From: Isoetes taiwanensis
Taxonomy: Eukaryota > Streptophyta > Lycopodiopsida > Isoetales > Isoetaceae
DNA length: 64,000 nt
Assembly: GCA_021234155.1 (NCBI GenBank)
Contig: JAJEKV010000003.1
Location: 30,985,166-31,049,165, forward strand
Reading direction: 5' to 3'
The notes beneath the pieces were generated by a model, which searched no databases, was not told the origin of the DNA, and worked only from the letters and a program-made list of their open reading frames with translations. The first letter of the stretch is position 1, and every line of letters starts with the position of its first letter. This document shows, in pieces, positions 28,935-39,832 of this stretch. Position numbers and translations under genes: made by a program.

Positions 28935-31779
28935 ATGAGTTCGTGTAGACAGATGGAGGTGGCATGTGATTTTTGTGGAGATGGGCGTGCCACAGTTTTC
29001 TGCAAAGCGGATGCTGCCCGCCTTTGTCTATCCTGTGACAGACATGTCCATGAAGCAAACGCCCTATCAAGGAGGCATTACAGAACCCTTCTCTGTGACT
29101 ACTGTGCAGTGCAACCTGCAACTCTCAGGTGCTCAAATGAGAACTTATCTTTCTGTCAAGGCTGTGACTGGGAAAAACATGGCAGATTACCTCCAAGTGT
29201 GCAGCATAAGCGGAGGGTCATCGATTATTTCACAGGCTGCCCTTCAGCGTCTCAACTTGCTCGTCAATGGGATTGTGATATGGGTGGTGAGGAGACTGGG
29301 TTGCAGAGTGGGACTGCTCAGATGGATGGTAATGAGGAGGATAATTTTTGGAATAATTGCACTGCCAATGATACCCCTTTAGTTCCAGAGGAAGATGTTA
29401 CTATGCAACCTATAGATTCCTGGCAACCAGCCTTTGGTTCAAGGCCTTTGCAATGTGCTGAAGCGTCCTCTTCCAATCCAAACCATAATGTGCCTTCTTC
29501 TACTGTCAAGGTAAAACTAAGTTCTTTTTTACATCTTAATCCTTTCAACATTAGTCAATCTCCTAGAGATTGTACTGCAGATTCCATGCATCATGTTATG
29601 CACATGTTCATATGCTTAACATATTATGTTCTCTGTACAGGAAACACAGAATGAAGTTCAGAAGCAGGCTATTGTTCAGCAGCTTCTTCAATTGCAAAAA
29701 CTTCCACACGATGAGAGAATGCCGGAAGAGCAGAAAATGCAAAATCTGCAACCTTCTTGGCATATGCAAATGCAGATGCAGATGCAGAATAGGTCCCAGT
29801 TGATGCCCCCTCCAAGATCCAAGCAACCATTGCTATCTCTTCAAGGCATTCTCCCACCACCACTGTTACAAACGCAACAGCTGCAGACACAGGGACAGCC
29901 ACAGCAACAGCAATCGGACCAATTCAAGTTTGAAACAGATTGCTCCACTGCTGATGCCACATGGAATTCTGCAAACCAGGTAATTTAATTATAACTCCGT
30001 GTCAGAACAAGCAAATTTCTTATAAAGTGAAGTGAACTTATTGCATCAAATGGTTTTGCAGCTTTGGGGAATGAACATGCCGGATCTTGGATTGTCTGAT
30101 TACGAGGGGATCAGCATAGATGATTTTAATCTTCTTGATACATACGAGGATATTTTTGCATCTGCACAAGCCCCAAAGCTGACATCATCTCAAGAGGTTT
30201 GTCTTATTTACCAGATTCTATGCTACGGCATGTACTATTCACTGTTTTGTTGCTCTGCTTCTGTTGGAAACCTACGATTTGGTTGGTAAAATTAATTGTT
30301 TTATACAACATACAACTGAGGACTTACAATGCAATATTTTGGCCAGTTTTAGTTTGTTATGCATGTCCTTGAATAACATAGATAGTTTCACTTTCTTCTA
30401 TGCAGGACACAATGTGATGTCCACCATAACTTCGATATTAGTGGATGACACATTCTGTTTTTCTTACATGGCCTAGCCAACCTTTCCTGCAGCACCTGAC
30501 CTCCTTTGAGAAATCCTTTTGCCCGCACACATATCTGCTTCAAAACAAGCACTTATGGGTGCTTCTACTGCAGTCCAAGCTATAGGTGGATGTAGAGTGA
30601 AGGGTGAGTTCACTTAATGCAGCGGGCTCAGCCCTTCGGTGAGTGATATTTATCATTGCCGACTGGCGATTTAGAAATCTGTTGTTTATGTCCTCATAAG
30701 AATTGAAGCACATCAATCTCTGCAGTTTATATTTTTATAATGCACTTGTTTCCTGAGTAATTATTAGTATCATCTCGAACTGAATTTTAATTCTTTCTGC
30801 TATCTCAATCTACTAAAATCCTAGTATTCCTGCTTTAATTATAGCAGAAACATAAAAACAGCATGTGTAGCAGTTTTCACACATGGAGAGGTGCTATCCC
30901 GTATTGAAACGTGATACCCATTCTAATGGTGGTCACAATTTTTTATATCAAGCATATCTTCATATCTCATCCTGAAAAAACAGCTGAATTTGGATGATTT
31001 CTAAAAGTACTGCGCTTAAGTAAACATATTGTTATACATGGCTATCATAATTATGGTCTATGCCTTTGTGTGTTAAGTCATTATGCTATCATATATAGAT
31101 GAGTTGTTGCATGAATGGAATGCGTGTTTTGTAGCTTATTGTTATTATCACTTTCACATACACATCATGATAGCTTAATAGATAGCTGCACAATATTTTG
31201 CAGGTTTGCAAACCAGTTTCCGTTGAAACTCAGAGTCAAAGCAGTGGAACTGGATCAACTATAAGGACAGGCCAAAGTGCAGGGGCAGGTCCTGGTCCAC
31301 CAGAAGGTGCAGATACTTTAGGCGAAATGCCATCCTTTCCACCCACAGAGAAAGCTGGTACTAGCAACAGCTCATTGAGGTTTGCAGCCAGGCCCACAGG
31401 CTCAAGTATGTCACTGTCTATTAGTGGTGAGAGCAACAGTGACTATCATGACTGTGGTGCATCAAGCTTTTACCCAGTATCACAATGGTGTACTAGTCCT
31501 GAAAGCAATATGGGCTCAATGGCAAGAGGTAGCGCCATGATGCGTTATAAAGAAAAGAAGAAAACACGCAAGTAAGCTCACATCTAAAGCATGCTGCTTA
31601 TCTTAATGTTTTGGACACAATAAGCTTACTTGAACATACTTTTTGACAGGTATGACAAAAAGATTCGATATGAATCGCGTAAAGTACGTGCAGATACAAG
31701 AAAACGAGTGAAGGGTAGATTTGTAAAGGCTGGACAGGAATATGATTATGATCCGTTGGCCGCCACCAGAAGTTACTGA
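28935..31779 (+). CDS. CONSTANS-like zinc-finger protein (two B-boxes plus CCT)
   Basis: Five coding exons: 28935-29510, 29641-29979, 30062-30196, 31204-31571 and 31650-31779, all with GT/AG borders and one continuous frame of 515 codons. B-box 1 is at residues 11-52 ([13 protein letters not shown]) and B-box 2 at 54-83 ([13 protein letters not shown]), followed by a [10 protein letters not shown] motif and a Gln-rich middle. The CCT domain is at about 462-505 ([29 protein letters not shown]). The layout fits the COL9/COL14-like group. Such proteins are nuclear regulators of flowering-time, light or circadian outputs, with CCT binding NF-Y or DNA. A 5' UTR intron (28532-28907) precedes the ATG. 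Intron 3 is about 1 kb and contains the duplication's right edge. I chose the 28935 ATG because it is the first after that intron. Confidence 0.9.
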
Positions 31780-32690
31780 CTTGATCATGAACTGCAGTCA
31801 ACCATTTATCTCCTGAGGCATGGTCAGCAGTCAACCACGCTTGGCGGTAAGAAACTGCTCATGGAAAACTAGAGAGATTTAACTGTTTCACACCAGGCTT
31901 CATGAAAAGTGATTAGTTTTGGCATTAGTCAAGCTAAAGTTGTTATTTTCTTGTATATCTATTGATAGAGTATCTCTTACTGCCATTTTGTTGTGACTTG
32001 TCATTGGAATGAGGTTCTGAAATGCTTTAGAAGTGGTTGTTCCAGAGCCTTCCACTGTCCACTATAGAGATAACATGAATACTCATCACCGAAGCCTTGT
32101 ACAGGTTCCCAACGGCAGTGGATGAGTTAAAAGAGGTCAATCTGTACAAATCTAACATTTTTGAACTTATTTCCATGCCTCTAGTGCAGGGGTGAACATG
32201 TCAGCACTAAACTTAATTTGATGGATGACATTTTCATATTATAAAAATTCGAGAAACAGACAACCGAAGGATATTGAATAGCTGCAGAGATTTCAAGATC
32301 TTGACTAACTGGTAACCTGATTTGTAAATATCTACAGCCTTGTAGAACAGTGCAGCTAAGGAGATATTGTCAAATATGAGATTCTGTACGTTATTTAAAT
32401 AGGGATTCAGCGCTTTAATATTACATCTTATTGCATCCCAGATATAAATTTACCTACGATTATAATTTACAATATGTAATACGCTAAATCGATTTAACAG
32501 GTTACGTCAATTTGCAATTCATGTATTTGCAATTCTGAGTTTGGCTGCATTTATTGAAGCCGTGATGAATGTTTCCGAGTTAGTTAATCCAAGGCAGGCT
32601 GCTGTTTCATAGAGCAGAATTTACTGTTATGATCAATCACACTATAATAAGTTGCTGATGCAACAGAGGGTTGCGCTCTAAACCATAGTA
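31780..32690. other. 3' UTR and downstream intergenic DNA
   Basis: AT-rich sequence after the B-box stop with no long frame or known repeat. It ends at the target duplication of the small LTR element. Confidence 0.5.
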
Positions 32691-32695
32691 AAATC
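32691..32695. repeat. Target site duplication AAATC (left)
   Basis: Five bases, identical to 35668-35672. Confidence 0.9.
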
Positions 32696-32911
32696 TGATA
32701 GAATCCAGTGAGCTCATGAAGAATGTAAAGGAAGATGCAAGATACAAGTACAAGCTAACCAATGCTATGGAGTGAATCAACTAGTATGAAGCGTGACTAT
32801 GGCTAATATATGGAATGCCACGTCAGCAACAAATGATGACTAGCGTGCAAGCGTGCAGTGTGCCACGTCAGCAGTGTGATGTCATCATAACACGTCAACA
32901 TAGATCTAACA
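32696..32911 (-). repeat. 3' LTR of the gag-only element
   Basis: 216 bp, starting TGTTAGATC at 32911 on the - strand. It is very similar to 35452-35667, with around ten differences seen by eye. It contains several ACGTCA/CACGTC motifs. Confidence 0.9.
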
Positions 32912-32919
32912 CCCCTCCT
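32912..32919 (-). other. Polypurine tract of the gag-only element
   Basis: AGGAGGGG on the - strand, directly before the 3' LTR. It is the usual primer for plus-strand synthesis. Confidence 0.75.
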
Positions 32920-32941
32920 GATGACGAACACTGCTGCAAAC

Positions 32942-33688
32942 TCAAACACCTGTAGAAGAGTTCAGCATATGGAGTAGAGTTAGCCACAAAAGTAGCCATG
33001 CCTGCCACGAAATGTTGGTCTTAAACCAATTTTTTCTGCCTCTGTACCATTCTCTTTTCTTGTCAATATAGGAATCCTTCATAACCAATTTCTGTATGAT
33101 ATAGAAAAACATGTAGAAATCTCTGTGTATAAGCTTAGCTGTAAATGACATGTGAGACTGGCATTCTAGATATTTATGAACAGAACACTTGTAATTATCC
33201 TTGGAATCATTGCTGATATCACACCGAAATTCACAAAACTGTCTTGCTATGTCTTGTGACCATGTACCAGACTGAACATCATAATCAACCAAATTGTGAT
33301 TTTCAGCCACATCAACAATCAGTAAGACCTGGTTTCGTAAATGTAGACATTCAAAACTAATCTTCAATACCCGGTTGATCCCTTGAGTATCAATGCAAGC
33401 AGAATATCCCAAGCACTCAGCCAAACTAGCATGATCCTTTATTATCTCATCATGTGTGCAGGCAAATGGAATATGTAAATTCATGTAAAGTGGTAGTTCA
33501 TGTTGACTAACCTGAGACATGATAGACTGAAAGTTACAAGGCTGACTATCAATATCCAACCAAGGAAGCTCACAAACGAACTCCTCTTTGGCTTCCATGA
33601 CTCCTTGTGTATTTCGTGCACATTGTTCTTCTCCATGGAACTGGTCTATAATTTCATTATTCTCAAGAAGACAAGTGTTGTCTAACAT
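32942..33688 (-). CDS. Second ORF of the gag-only element, unknown
   Basis: A 248-codon frame between gag and the polypurine tract. No zinc knuckle or catalytic motif is seen; it is rich in Cys, His and aromatic residues. It lies where pol would be in an autonomous copia element, but nothing of pol is recognisable. It may be a captured host fragment or a fast-changing accessory ORF. Confidence 0.45.
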   Translation of the reverse strand: MLDNTCLLENNEIIDQFHGEEQCARNTQGVMEAKEEFVCELPWLDIDSQPCNFQSIMSQVSQHELPLYMNLHIPFACTHDEIIKDHASLAECLGYSACIDTQGINRVLKISFECLHLRNQVLLIVDVAENHNLVDYDVQSGTWSQDIARQFCEFRCDISNDSKDNYKCSVHKYLECQSHMSFTAKLIHRDFYMFFYIIQKLVMKDSYIDKKREWYRGRKNWFKTNISWQAWLLLWLTLLHMLNSSTGV

Positions 33689-33833
33689 TTCATGCTGCAG
33701 ATCCAGATCAAAGAATATGGATTAACAAGTACCTTCCTGCTATAGATTTATCACCTCTAAATCAAAACAACATTCTGTACATTCTTTTATTGCCCTCTCT
33801 GGATTTGGCAGAGCTGCAACATCCTCCCAAAGC

Positions 33834-34589
33834 TCACCGAATGAAAAGAAAAAATTCATCATGAAGATCAATAACTGGAAAAGTGAAAATAGGTAACACT
33901 TCACATTTGTCCACAGATTTAGCCTTAAACCCCTGCTGCACATGATCATAAGCTAGGTCATGGCTCTGCGCAAATTGTAACCTTAGATAATCCCACAACT
34001 CCTTGGCACTAAGGAATGAGCTTGGCAAGATCTTTGAACGTAAAAAAACATCAATGGTGTACATGATAGATCTAAAAACTATATCATCTTTTTCAAGAGT
34101 GATATCTGACCAATTTTGCCCTCTTACAACATGCCACAGGCCTTGCGAAATTAATGACCAGGTCATGTGAAATCTCCATTCTTCATAGTTATGAAGAGTT
34201 AGCAAATTAGCTTGCAAAGGAGCTATAATCTGATAAATCTGCTTAGCATTTTCCCTATATGTAGCCTCGTCAGGAACAGAAACAGAAAGCGTAAACTTAG
34301 ATAACTCAGAACTAACATTCAAAGCATGTTCATGCTTCTTTTCCTTTTTCTTTTTCTTTGTCTTGTGTTTCTTCTTCCTCTGTAACTTACAGTCAATAAA
34401 ATCCCAGAGTTCTTTAGAAGTGGTAAATTGATCTGATACCCAGGGATGAACATGCAAATCTATTGTTGCTCGAATCAAAGCCAATGCAAGTCTGTGTCTC
34501 AACTCATACCCTTGATGATTGAGCTCTGATTTAGTAACCTGACCATTAACAATTTCCCAAATACCTTGTATGGACAGAAGCTGTCTCAT
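33834..34589 (-). CDS. gag: Copia-type gag (UBN2-like), internally repeated
   Basis: A 251-codon frame containing two copia gag modules: one with GIWEIVNGQ and SKELWDFIDCKL (residues about 10-65), and one with YEEWRFHMTWSLISQGLW and AKELWDYLRLQFAQSHD (about 140-225), separated by a Lys-rich run. Coding similarity extends upstream of the first ATG (HDNYPQWKASM), so the true start may be further 5' or lost. There is no CCHC zinc knuckle. Confidence 0.7.
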   Translation of the reverse strand: MRQLLSIQGIWEIVNGQVTKSELNHQGYELRHRLALALIRATIDLHVHPWVSDQFTTSKELWDFIDCKLQRKKKHKTKKKKKEKKHEHALNVSSELSKFTLSVSVPDEATYRENAKQIYQIIAPLQANLLTLHNYEEWRFHMTWSLISQGLWHVVRGQNWSDITLEKDDIVFRSIMYTIDVFLRSKILPSSFLSAKELWDYLRLQFAQSHDLAYDHVQQGFKAKSVDKCEVLPIFTFPVIDLHDEFFLFIR

Positions 34590-34774
34590 AGAAGCCTTCC
34601 ATTGAGGATAATTGTCATGAGCTAAGGACCTAAATCCAAAATTAACTCCTTCAAATCACAACAGCTCTAACATAGTACACAATACTGGCTTAAATCTTCT
34701 CAAACTCTATGAAAACCGTTCAAATATGAGAAAAGACTGACAAAATCAAAACCCAGAAACAACTGCCTTGCTCC

Positions 34775-35272
34775 TCAAGAAACCACAAATGAAAACAAAT
34801 AACTCCACTGTATTTCTGTGCGCTTGCTTATCAACAATTGTGCAACCCGACCAACAAAAAATAGAACGTACCTTTTGCTTTTATCCCAAATAAGCCACGA
34901 ACCAACAAATAACTCCAAAAAAATCTTCTCACGGATCAGATCCGGCAAGATCTGCTTGCTAAAATACCAGAGCAAATCCCAAACCCCTCCTGAAAGATAG
35001 ACCCAAAGTCGTACCCTGTGCTGGAAACCCCTTGCAGGCCCCTTAATCCAAACCTTAGCAAGAAATTGCCAAAGTGCTTTAGAAATCGCAGCTTCTCCAA
35101 CAAGAATCCAGCATGCCAAAAACCACTCCGATACACCAACTGTAGTACAGATCAGATCCGGCAAAATCTTTGCCGCAAACACCAGATCCCATTCTATCTT
35201 CACTAAGAAACTGCATCCAGCTTCAAAGAAGATGTCAAGGCAAATCAGCCTTTCAGCTAATTGATCTTGCAA
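34775..35272 (-). other. Leader ORF of the gag-only element
   Basis: A 165-codon open frame in the untranslated leader, rich in Trp, Leu and Phe. It has two diverged copies of a KILPDLI...FLACWILV-like phrase, reflecting a short duplication in the DNA (GATCAGATCCGGCAA near 34934 and 35153). It is probably non-coding leader. Confidence 0.3.
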
Positions 35273-35438
35273 GAAACTCTTGCCAAGAAATCAGCTCGAA
35301 TTCCTCCGATCCAGATTACATCGGGGATGTCGCCTGTCAACTGATCCAGCCCTTGAAAGTTTATTCTAAAGCAAATTTTCTTGAAAATTTTGCTGATCAA
35401 AACCAGATCGATCCTACACTCTCTTCCTTCTTCATGTA

Positions 35439-35451
35439 GGCTCTGATACCA
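35439..35451 (-). other. Primer binding site, initiator tRNA-Met
   Basis: TGGTATCAGAGCC on the - strand, directly adjoining the 5' LTR end at 35452. It is a perfect match to the common plant site. Confidence 0.9.
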
Positions 35452-35667
35452 TGATATTAATCCAGTGAGCTCATGAAGAATGTAAAGGAAGATGCAAGAT
35501 ACAAGCACAAGCTAACCAATGCTATGGAGTGAATCAACTAGTATGAAGCGTGACTATGGCTAATATATGGAATGCCATGTCAGCAACAAATGATAACTAG
35601 CGTGCAAGCGTGCAGTGTGCCATGTCAGCAGTGTGACGTCATCATACACGTCAACATAGATCTAACA
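35452..35667 (-). repeat. 5' LTR of the gag-only element
   Basis: 216 bp, followed by the AAATC target duplication. It contains TGACGTCA near 35634, a perfect CRE-type palindrome for bZIP proteins, where the other LTR has TGATGTCA. Confidence 0.9.
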
Positions 35668-36059
35668 AAATCAAACCCCACAAGGCTAAATCCTGGTATG
35701 CACAACACCAGTTAGAGAACTCCCATCATCTATAAATAGATCAAATGTTTCATATGATTGATCAAAGACTCGTTCATGTCCAACCCGCCCTAGAACAAAC
35801 AAGTTTTGGCTGCAAAAGCTACCCTTCCATGTGAAAAATCTTTGATAAACCAACACTACACCCTTTCGATGGAAAAAGCAAAAGAAGTCGTCTTCCTAAT
35901 TTGACCTAGGAAAAGAGGAAATCAACCAGATTACTTCAAATTCAGCAGTTGAAATAAGCAAAATAGAGATCAATATAGCCTTTTTTGAGATAGCAAAAAC
36001 CTAAGGGTCGAAATATATCTTCTTAATATAATAAAGAAATAGTGTGCGTATGTAAGTGA
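35668..36059. other. Unassigned AT-rich DNA
   Basis: Begins with the AAATC target duplication (35668-35672). I see no gene in the rest. Confidence 0.5.
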
Positions 36060-36223
36060 GTGAGGATGTAAGTAAGTAATTTAGCCGAGGAGGTGCCATG
36101 TGGCGTGACTTCTGCCGTCAGATGATTGAAAGGTTCTGAAAGTGAGGATGTAAGTAAGTAATTCAGCCGAGGAGGTGCCACATGGCGCGACTTCTGTCAT
36201 CGGATGATTGAAAGGTTCTGGAA
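36060..36223 (+). repeat. Tandem duplication, 2 x 82 bp
   Basis: Units start GTGAGGATGTAAGTAAGTAA at 36060 and 36142 and end in AAAGGTTCTG. They run directly into the GAA/TTC-rich block. Confidence 0.85.
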
Positions 36224-36309
36224 GCTTCTAGAAGCTTCTAGGAACTCTTGGGATCTTCTAAAAGCTCCTGGAATCCTCTAAGAGGTTCTAGAATGTTCTA
36301 GGAAGTTCT
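36221..36309 (+). promoter_or_regulatory. Heat-shock-element-like array
   Basis: GAAGCTTCTAGAAGCTTC at 36221-36238 gives alternating GAA/TTC blocks at the 5-bp spacing of a perfect heat shock element. A second cluster is near 36285-36309 (TTCTAGAATGTTCTAGGAAG). No gene start is seen close by, so it may be a repeat-borne motif. Confidence 0.5.
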
Positions 36310-36469
36310 AATCCCTTTCGAAAACATTTCATGTTTTATGTGGGATTCAAACCCTGGTTATTGTTCCCCAAGCCCCCCCATCCTTACAAGTTACCACTAG
36401 ACCAGGCATTGATTTGCTGAAATAATTGGATGTTCAAATATTGTTAAGGGTGGGGCCTAAACAATTGTC

Positions 36470-36940
36470 GGTTGTTCTAGAATGATCTGGAATATTCTAG
36501 ATGCTCATGGGTAAGCACCTCAATCTAAACGTAGATGTTTTTTGAAACTTTGCAAAGAGTCAAAATAGAATGTTCTAGATACTCAGGGTAAGCATCTCAA
36601 TCTAAAAATAGAAAGTTTTTTAAAACTTCTCAAATGTGCAAAATGAAATATTCTAGAATCTACCAGGTCTAAAAAAAAAGTTTTATTGAAACTTTGCCTC
36701 AGTCTAAAAAAATGAAAGTTTTTTTTTTAAATTGCAAAGAGTCAAAATAGAATGTTCTGGAATATTTTAGAATGCTCTACATGCTCAGATGCTCACGGGC
36801 AAGCAGTTTAATCCAACAATAGATTTTTTTTGAAATCTTGTAAATAATCAAAATAGAATGTCTTGGGATGTTCGAAAATGTTCTAGAATATTTTAGGTGC
36901 GCATGTATAAGCATCCCATTCTAAAAATACAAAGTTTTAA
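36470..36940 (+). repeat. Degenerate tandem repeat rich in TTCTAGAA
   Basis: About four diverged units containing GAATGTTCTAGAA, a GCTCATGGGTAAGCA-like phrase, AATCTAAAAATAGA and a T-run. Unit length varies from about 110 to 180 bp. Confidence 0.65.
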
Positions 36941-37041
36941 AGATAGGGGATACTTTGAAAATGGTAGTAGATGACACTTTAAAATTGTAGTAGATGAGAG
37001 TCAGCTCCTTATGTGTGATAGACATAGTTTGAATCTGTAGA

Positions 37042-37832
37042 AAAATAACAAAGGGTTCCAGGGGGATTTGATATGGATGTAAAAATAACAATTCCTGAAA
37101 CCATAGACCATATATCCCTAAAACAATTGACTAAGTTTTTCTAAAAAAAACATAGATTTAAGATAAAAAATAATCACATTAGCTCACTGGATATATTGGT
37201 TAAAGTAGTCTTATTAGAATATTGAATTATTTTGGTAGAGGTTTAAGCCCCCATATTTTGTATTCTAAAATCTTTGGTAAAGCCGTATAGAGGTTCGATA
37301 TTCCCTCAAAACCTTAGGCGAAATCGTATTTCATATTTCAAAATCATAGGCGCCTCCAATCATAGATGACTATAAGCGAAACGAGAGGTGCCCAGATGCC
37401 CCAACATACGCTCTGGTCATAGGATCGATGAATCTGATGACTGTGGTAGTCTAGGGTGCACCTCGTTTAGAATATATAGCAAAATAACAAGGGGTTCCAG
37501 GGGGATTTGATATGGATGTAAAAATAACAATTCCTGAAACCATAGACTATATATATCCCTAAAGCAATTGAATAAGTTGTTATAAAAAAAACATAGATAT
37601 AAGATAAAAAATAATCACATTAGCTCACTGGATATATTGGTTAAAGTAGTCCTATTATAACATTGAGTTATTTTGATAGAGATTTGAGCCCCCCGTATTT
37701 CATATTCTAAAATCTTAGACAAAGCCGTATAAAGGTTCGATATTCCCTCAAAACCTTAGGCGAAATCGTATTTCATATTTCAGAATCATAGGCGCCTCCA
37801 ATCATAGATGATTATAGGCACAACGAGAGGTG
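37042..37832 (+). repeat. Direct duplication, period about 439 bp
   Basis: The stretches starting AAAATAACAAAGGGTTCC at 37042 and AAAATAACAAGGGGTTCC at 37481 align for about 360 bp, through AATCATAGGCGCCTCCAATC. They are noncoding. About 75 bp at the end of the first period is not repeated. Confidence 0.85.
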
Positions 37833-39771
37833 CCTAAAGGCTCCAATTGTGATGTGAATTGTATTGTACTTTTATCTTTAATTTATATAAAATAATAAAA
37901 GGAGATGATGTGGCATAAGGATGACGTGGCAATGAAATAATTCAAGAGAAGTTAGAATTAGGGAAGATAACGTGGAAAAGAGGAAGAAAAGGAGAGGCAA
38001 CAAATCATAGGAGAGGCAATTAGGGATTAGCAATCGAGAGGTAAGATAGTACTTGATGTTTTAAAGGGAATAATTCTTTTGATACAAATTATGGAAGAGA
38101 AGAAAAGAATCAATCCGCTTCCAAGAGTTTATGGGTCAACAAATTCTGATTCTACGGCATGTATCAACTTAATTTTGATCTGGCAGTCTGATTTCGCTCA
38201 TGATTTAGAGCTCTAGACTCAGGATAATGATGGAAATAAAAGAAAGGATCAATTAAAAGCTATTGTAATGCCTTGGCTTGGAAAATCTTCCATTCTGAAA
38301 TACAGCCTCAAATCGCGAATTATTGGGTTCCCTTGGAGCCCGAAAGGCCGAAATTACTAATTGCTCTGTGTTCGGATGCTGTGGATCCCTCTGGGGATCA
38401 TTTCGATGGGAAGGCAGCCCGTTTGGCTGCTGCCTACTCTAAACCAGAACCATCAATGGTTCCTCTCGACCCACCCAATCGAGTGATGCCACATCACCTC
38501 CCATAAGGAGTTTATTTCATACTTATATCCTTTTTTGTTTTTGAAGGTAAGATTGCTGCTTTTCATTGATATAAAAATTGAGTACAAACAGCGTAATGTC
38601 TAGTACTTGTAGACTTCCCTCAACTTCTTCTCCAAATGGATACTATAGGAGTGGAAGTCTAATTTCTTAGACTAAAAGCCCACATGGCTAAATGGAAGAA
38701 TTATTACACAACAAGTATACAGAAAGACGAGCAAAAATGGCTCCATCAGAAGCTGTTCCTCCACATACATCCATTGTACTTGCCTTCAAAAAATTGGCCC
38801 TACGATCCAAAGTGAAAGCATTTACTTTGTGTAGCAAGGAACCTAAGATGAAGTCAAGGTAAAACACTTATATGATACTTGGCCAAATGCTGATGCTTGA
38901 TGAAGCTCCACCCCGAAATTAGTAATTTTGTCGCTGCAGAACGCAACATCAAAACTACCTCTAAGCATGAGCATCTGTACCTAGCGCTCTTGCAGCTAGC
39001 CCCTATGGATCTTGCCAACCCAATGGGCCAAGCTTGGGGTGATCCAGAGTCCTCCCCCTCTGGTTCCCGTGGCTTTACCAAAGGCACCACTAAGGTCACC
39101 TATCTACAACAAAGCAACCCTTGGCTGGGACAAGGGTGCACGGGCCAAACTGATGCCCAAGGACATTGCTTTCTAGTAAAGGAGCTATCAACCATTTACC
39201 GAAAATACCTGGATGATGTTGCACATCATCCAGTCCTCTACAGATCATGGTTCATTTCTCTGAAGGCATATACCTTAAACCCTTAAAGCATGTTCAAGGC
39301 ATGTTTTGCCTTGAACATTCTTTTAACATGCAGGATGGCTTTTGCGGATACAAGGCATTATGTTGCCTAGTTGTTGCTTCGGCATGTCATAAATATAGGA
39401 ACGACCGGACATCATTTGAACTAAGAGATAGGTACTAATTGTTGTAAATTTAAAGAACATGAACATCTTGTTAATGGACAGCAACACACGTTCTAGTGAT
39501 ATCCTTAGGCATTAACAAGGTTTTGTGTTTAATAACGGATCTTACTATTGCATCTTTTAAGATGTGGTTATATCTTCGACCTTTTCTATAGAAGATCTTG
39601 CATCAGATCTTGTAATTAGATACAGGTTCATAAATAGTCTTTCTCGAGTTAGCATATCCATAGAAAAATATTGGAAATCGCTCATATTGCTAACCTGGAT
39701 TGCACCTTGGTCTGCCCACAACTCTCCGAGGAGAATAAACAGAAACTGAGGCACGAGTGTTAAGCACTCAA
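37833..39771. other. Unassigned region with short open frames
   Basis: Open frames at 38273-38506 (77 codons) and 38897-39286 (129 codons, Gly/Pro-rich) match nothing I know. A T-rich start near 38533 followed by TTCATTGATATAAAAATTGAG resembles the antisense 3' tail of a plant LINE, but no LINE coding is seen. Confidence 0.4.
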
Positions 39772-39832
39772 CACTAGTGAGTGGGCACTGGTGAAGCTCA
39801 CTAGTGCGGACTCGACGCTGGGCACGTCGAGT
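39772..39832. repeat. Two adjacent perfect hairpins
   Basis: CACTAGTGAG (39772-39781) pairs with CTCACTAGTG (39797-39806), and ACTCGACG (39810-39817) pairs with CGTCGAGT (39825-39832). They form a small GC-rich island inside AT-rich DNA. Confidence 0.75.

Larger units (their letters stand above)
19622..31048 (+). repeat. Tandem segmental duplication, unit 2
   Basis: Repeats unit 1 in order: retroelement remnant, unknown ORF, phosphatase-like gene, intergenic repeats, B-box gene. At 31048 it continues smoothly into the rest of intron 3, so this unit retains the original right side. The 26.3-31.0 kb part is nearly identical to unit 1, while 19.6-26.3 kb is much more divergent. Confidence 0.9.
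32696..35667 (-). mobile_element. Complete non-autonomous gag-only LTR element (copia-gag type)
   Basis: Bounded by 216-bp LTRs and flanked by AAATC on both sides (32691-32695 and 35668-35672). On the - strand it has a perfect tRNA-Met primer site, a leader, a copia-type gag ORF, a second unknown ORF and a polypurine tract. At 2972 bp it has no protease, integrase, RT or RNase H. This layout matches the terminal-repeat elements with a gag domain (TR-GAG) known in plants. It would need an autonomous partner to move. Confidence 0.9.

Noticed and set aside
30404-30478. Possible extra exon in intron 3 of the B-box gene (CTATGCAG acceptor)
   Set aside because: In phase with exon 3 it hits a stop after three codons; direct joining to 31204 keeps the frame and the CCT domain.
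38897-39286. 129-codon ORF as a host gene
   Set aside because: No domain, no splice context, no neighbouring exons; may be chance.
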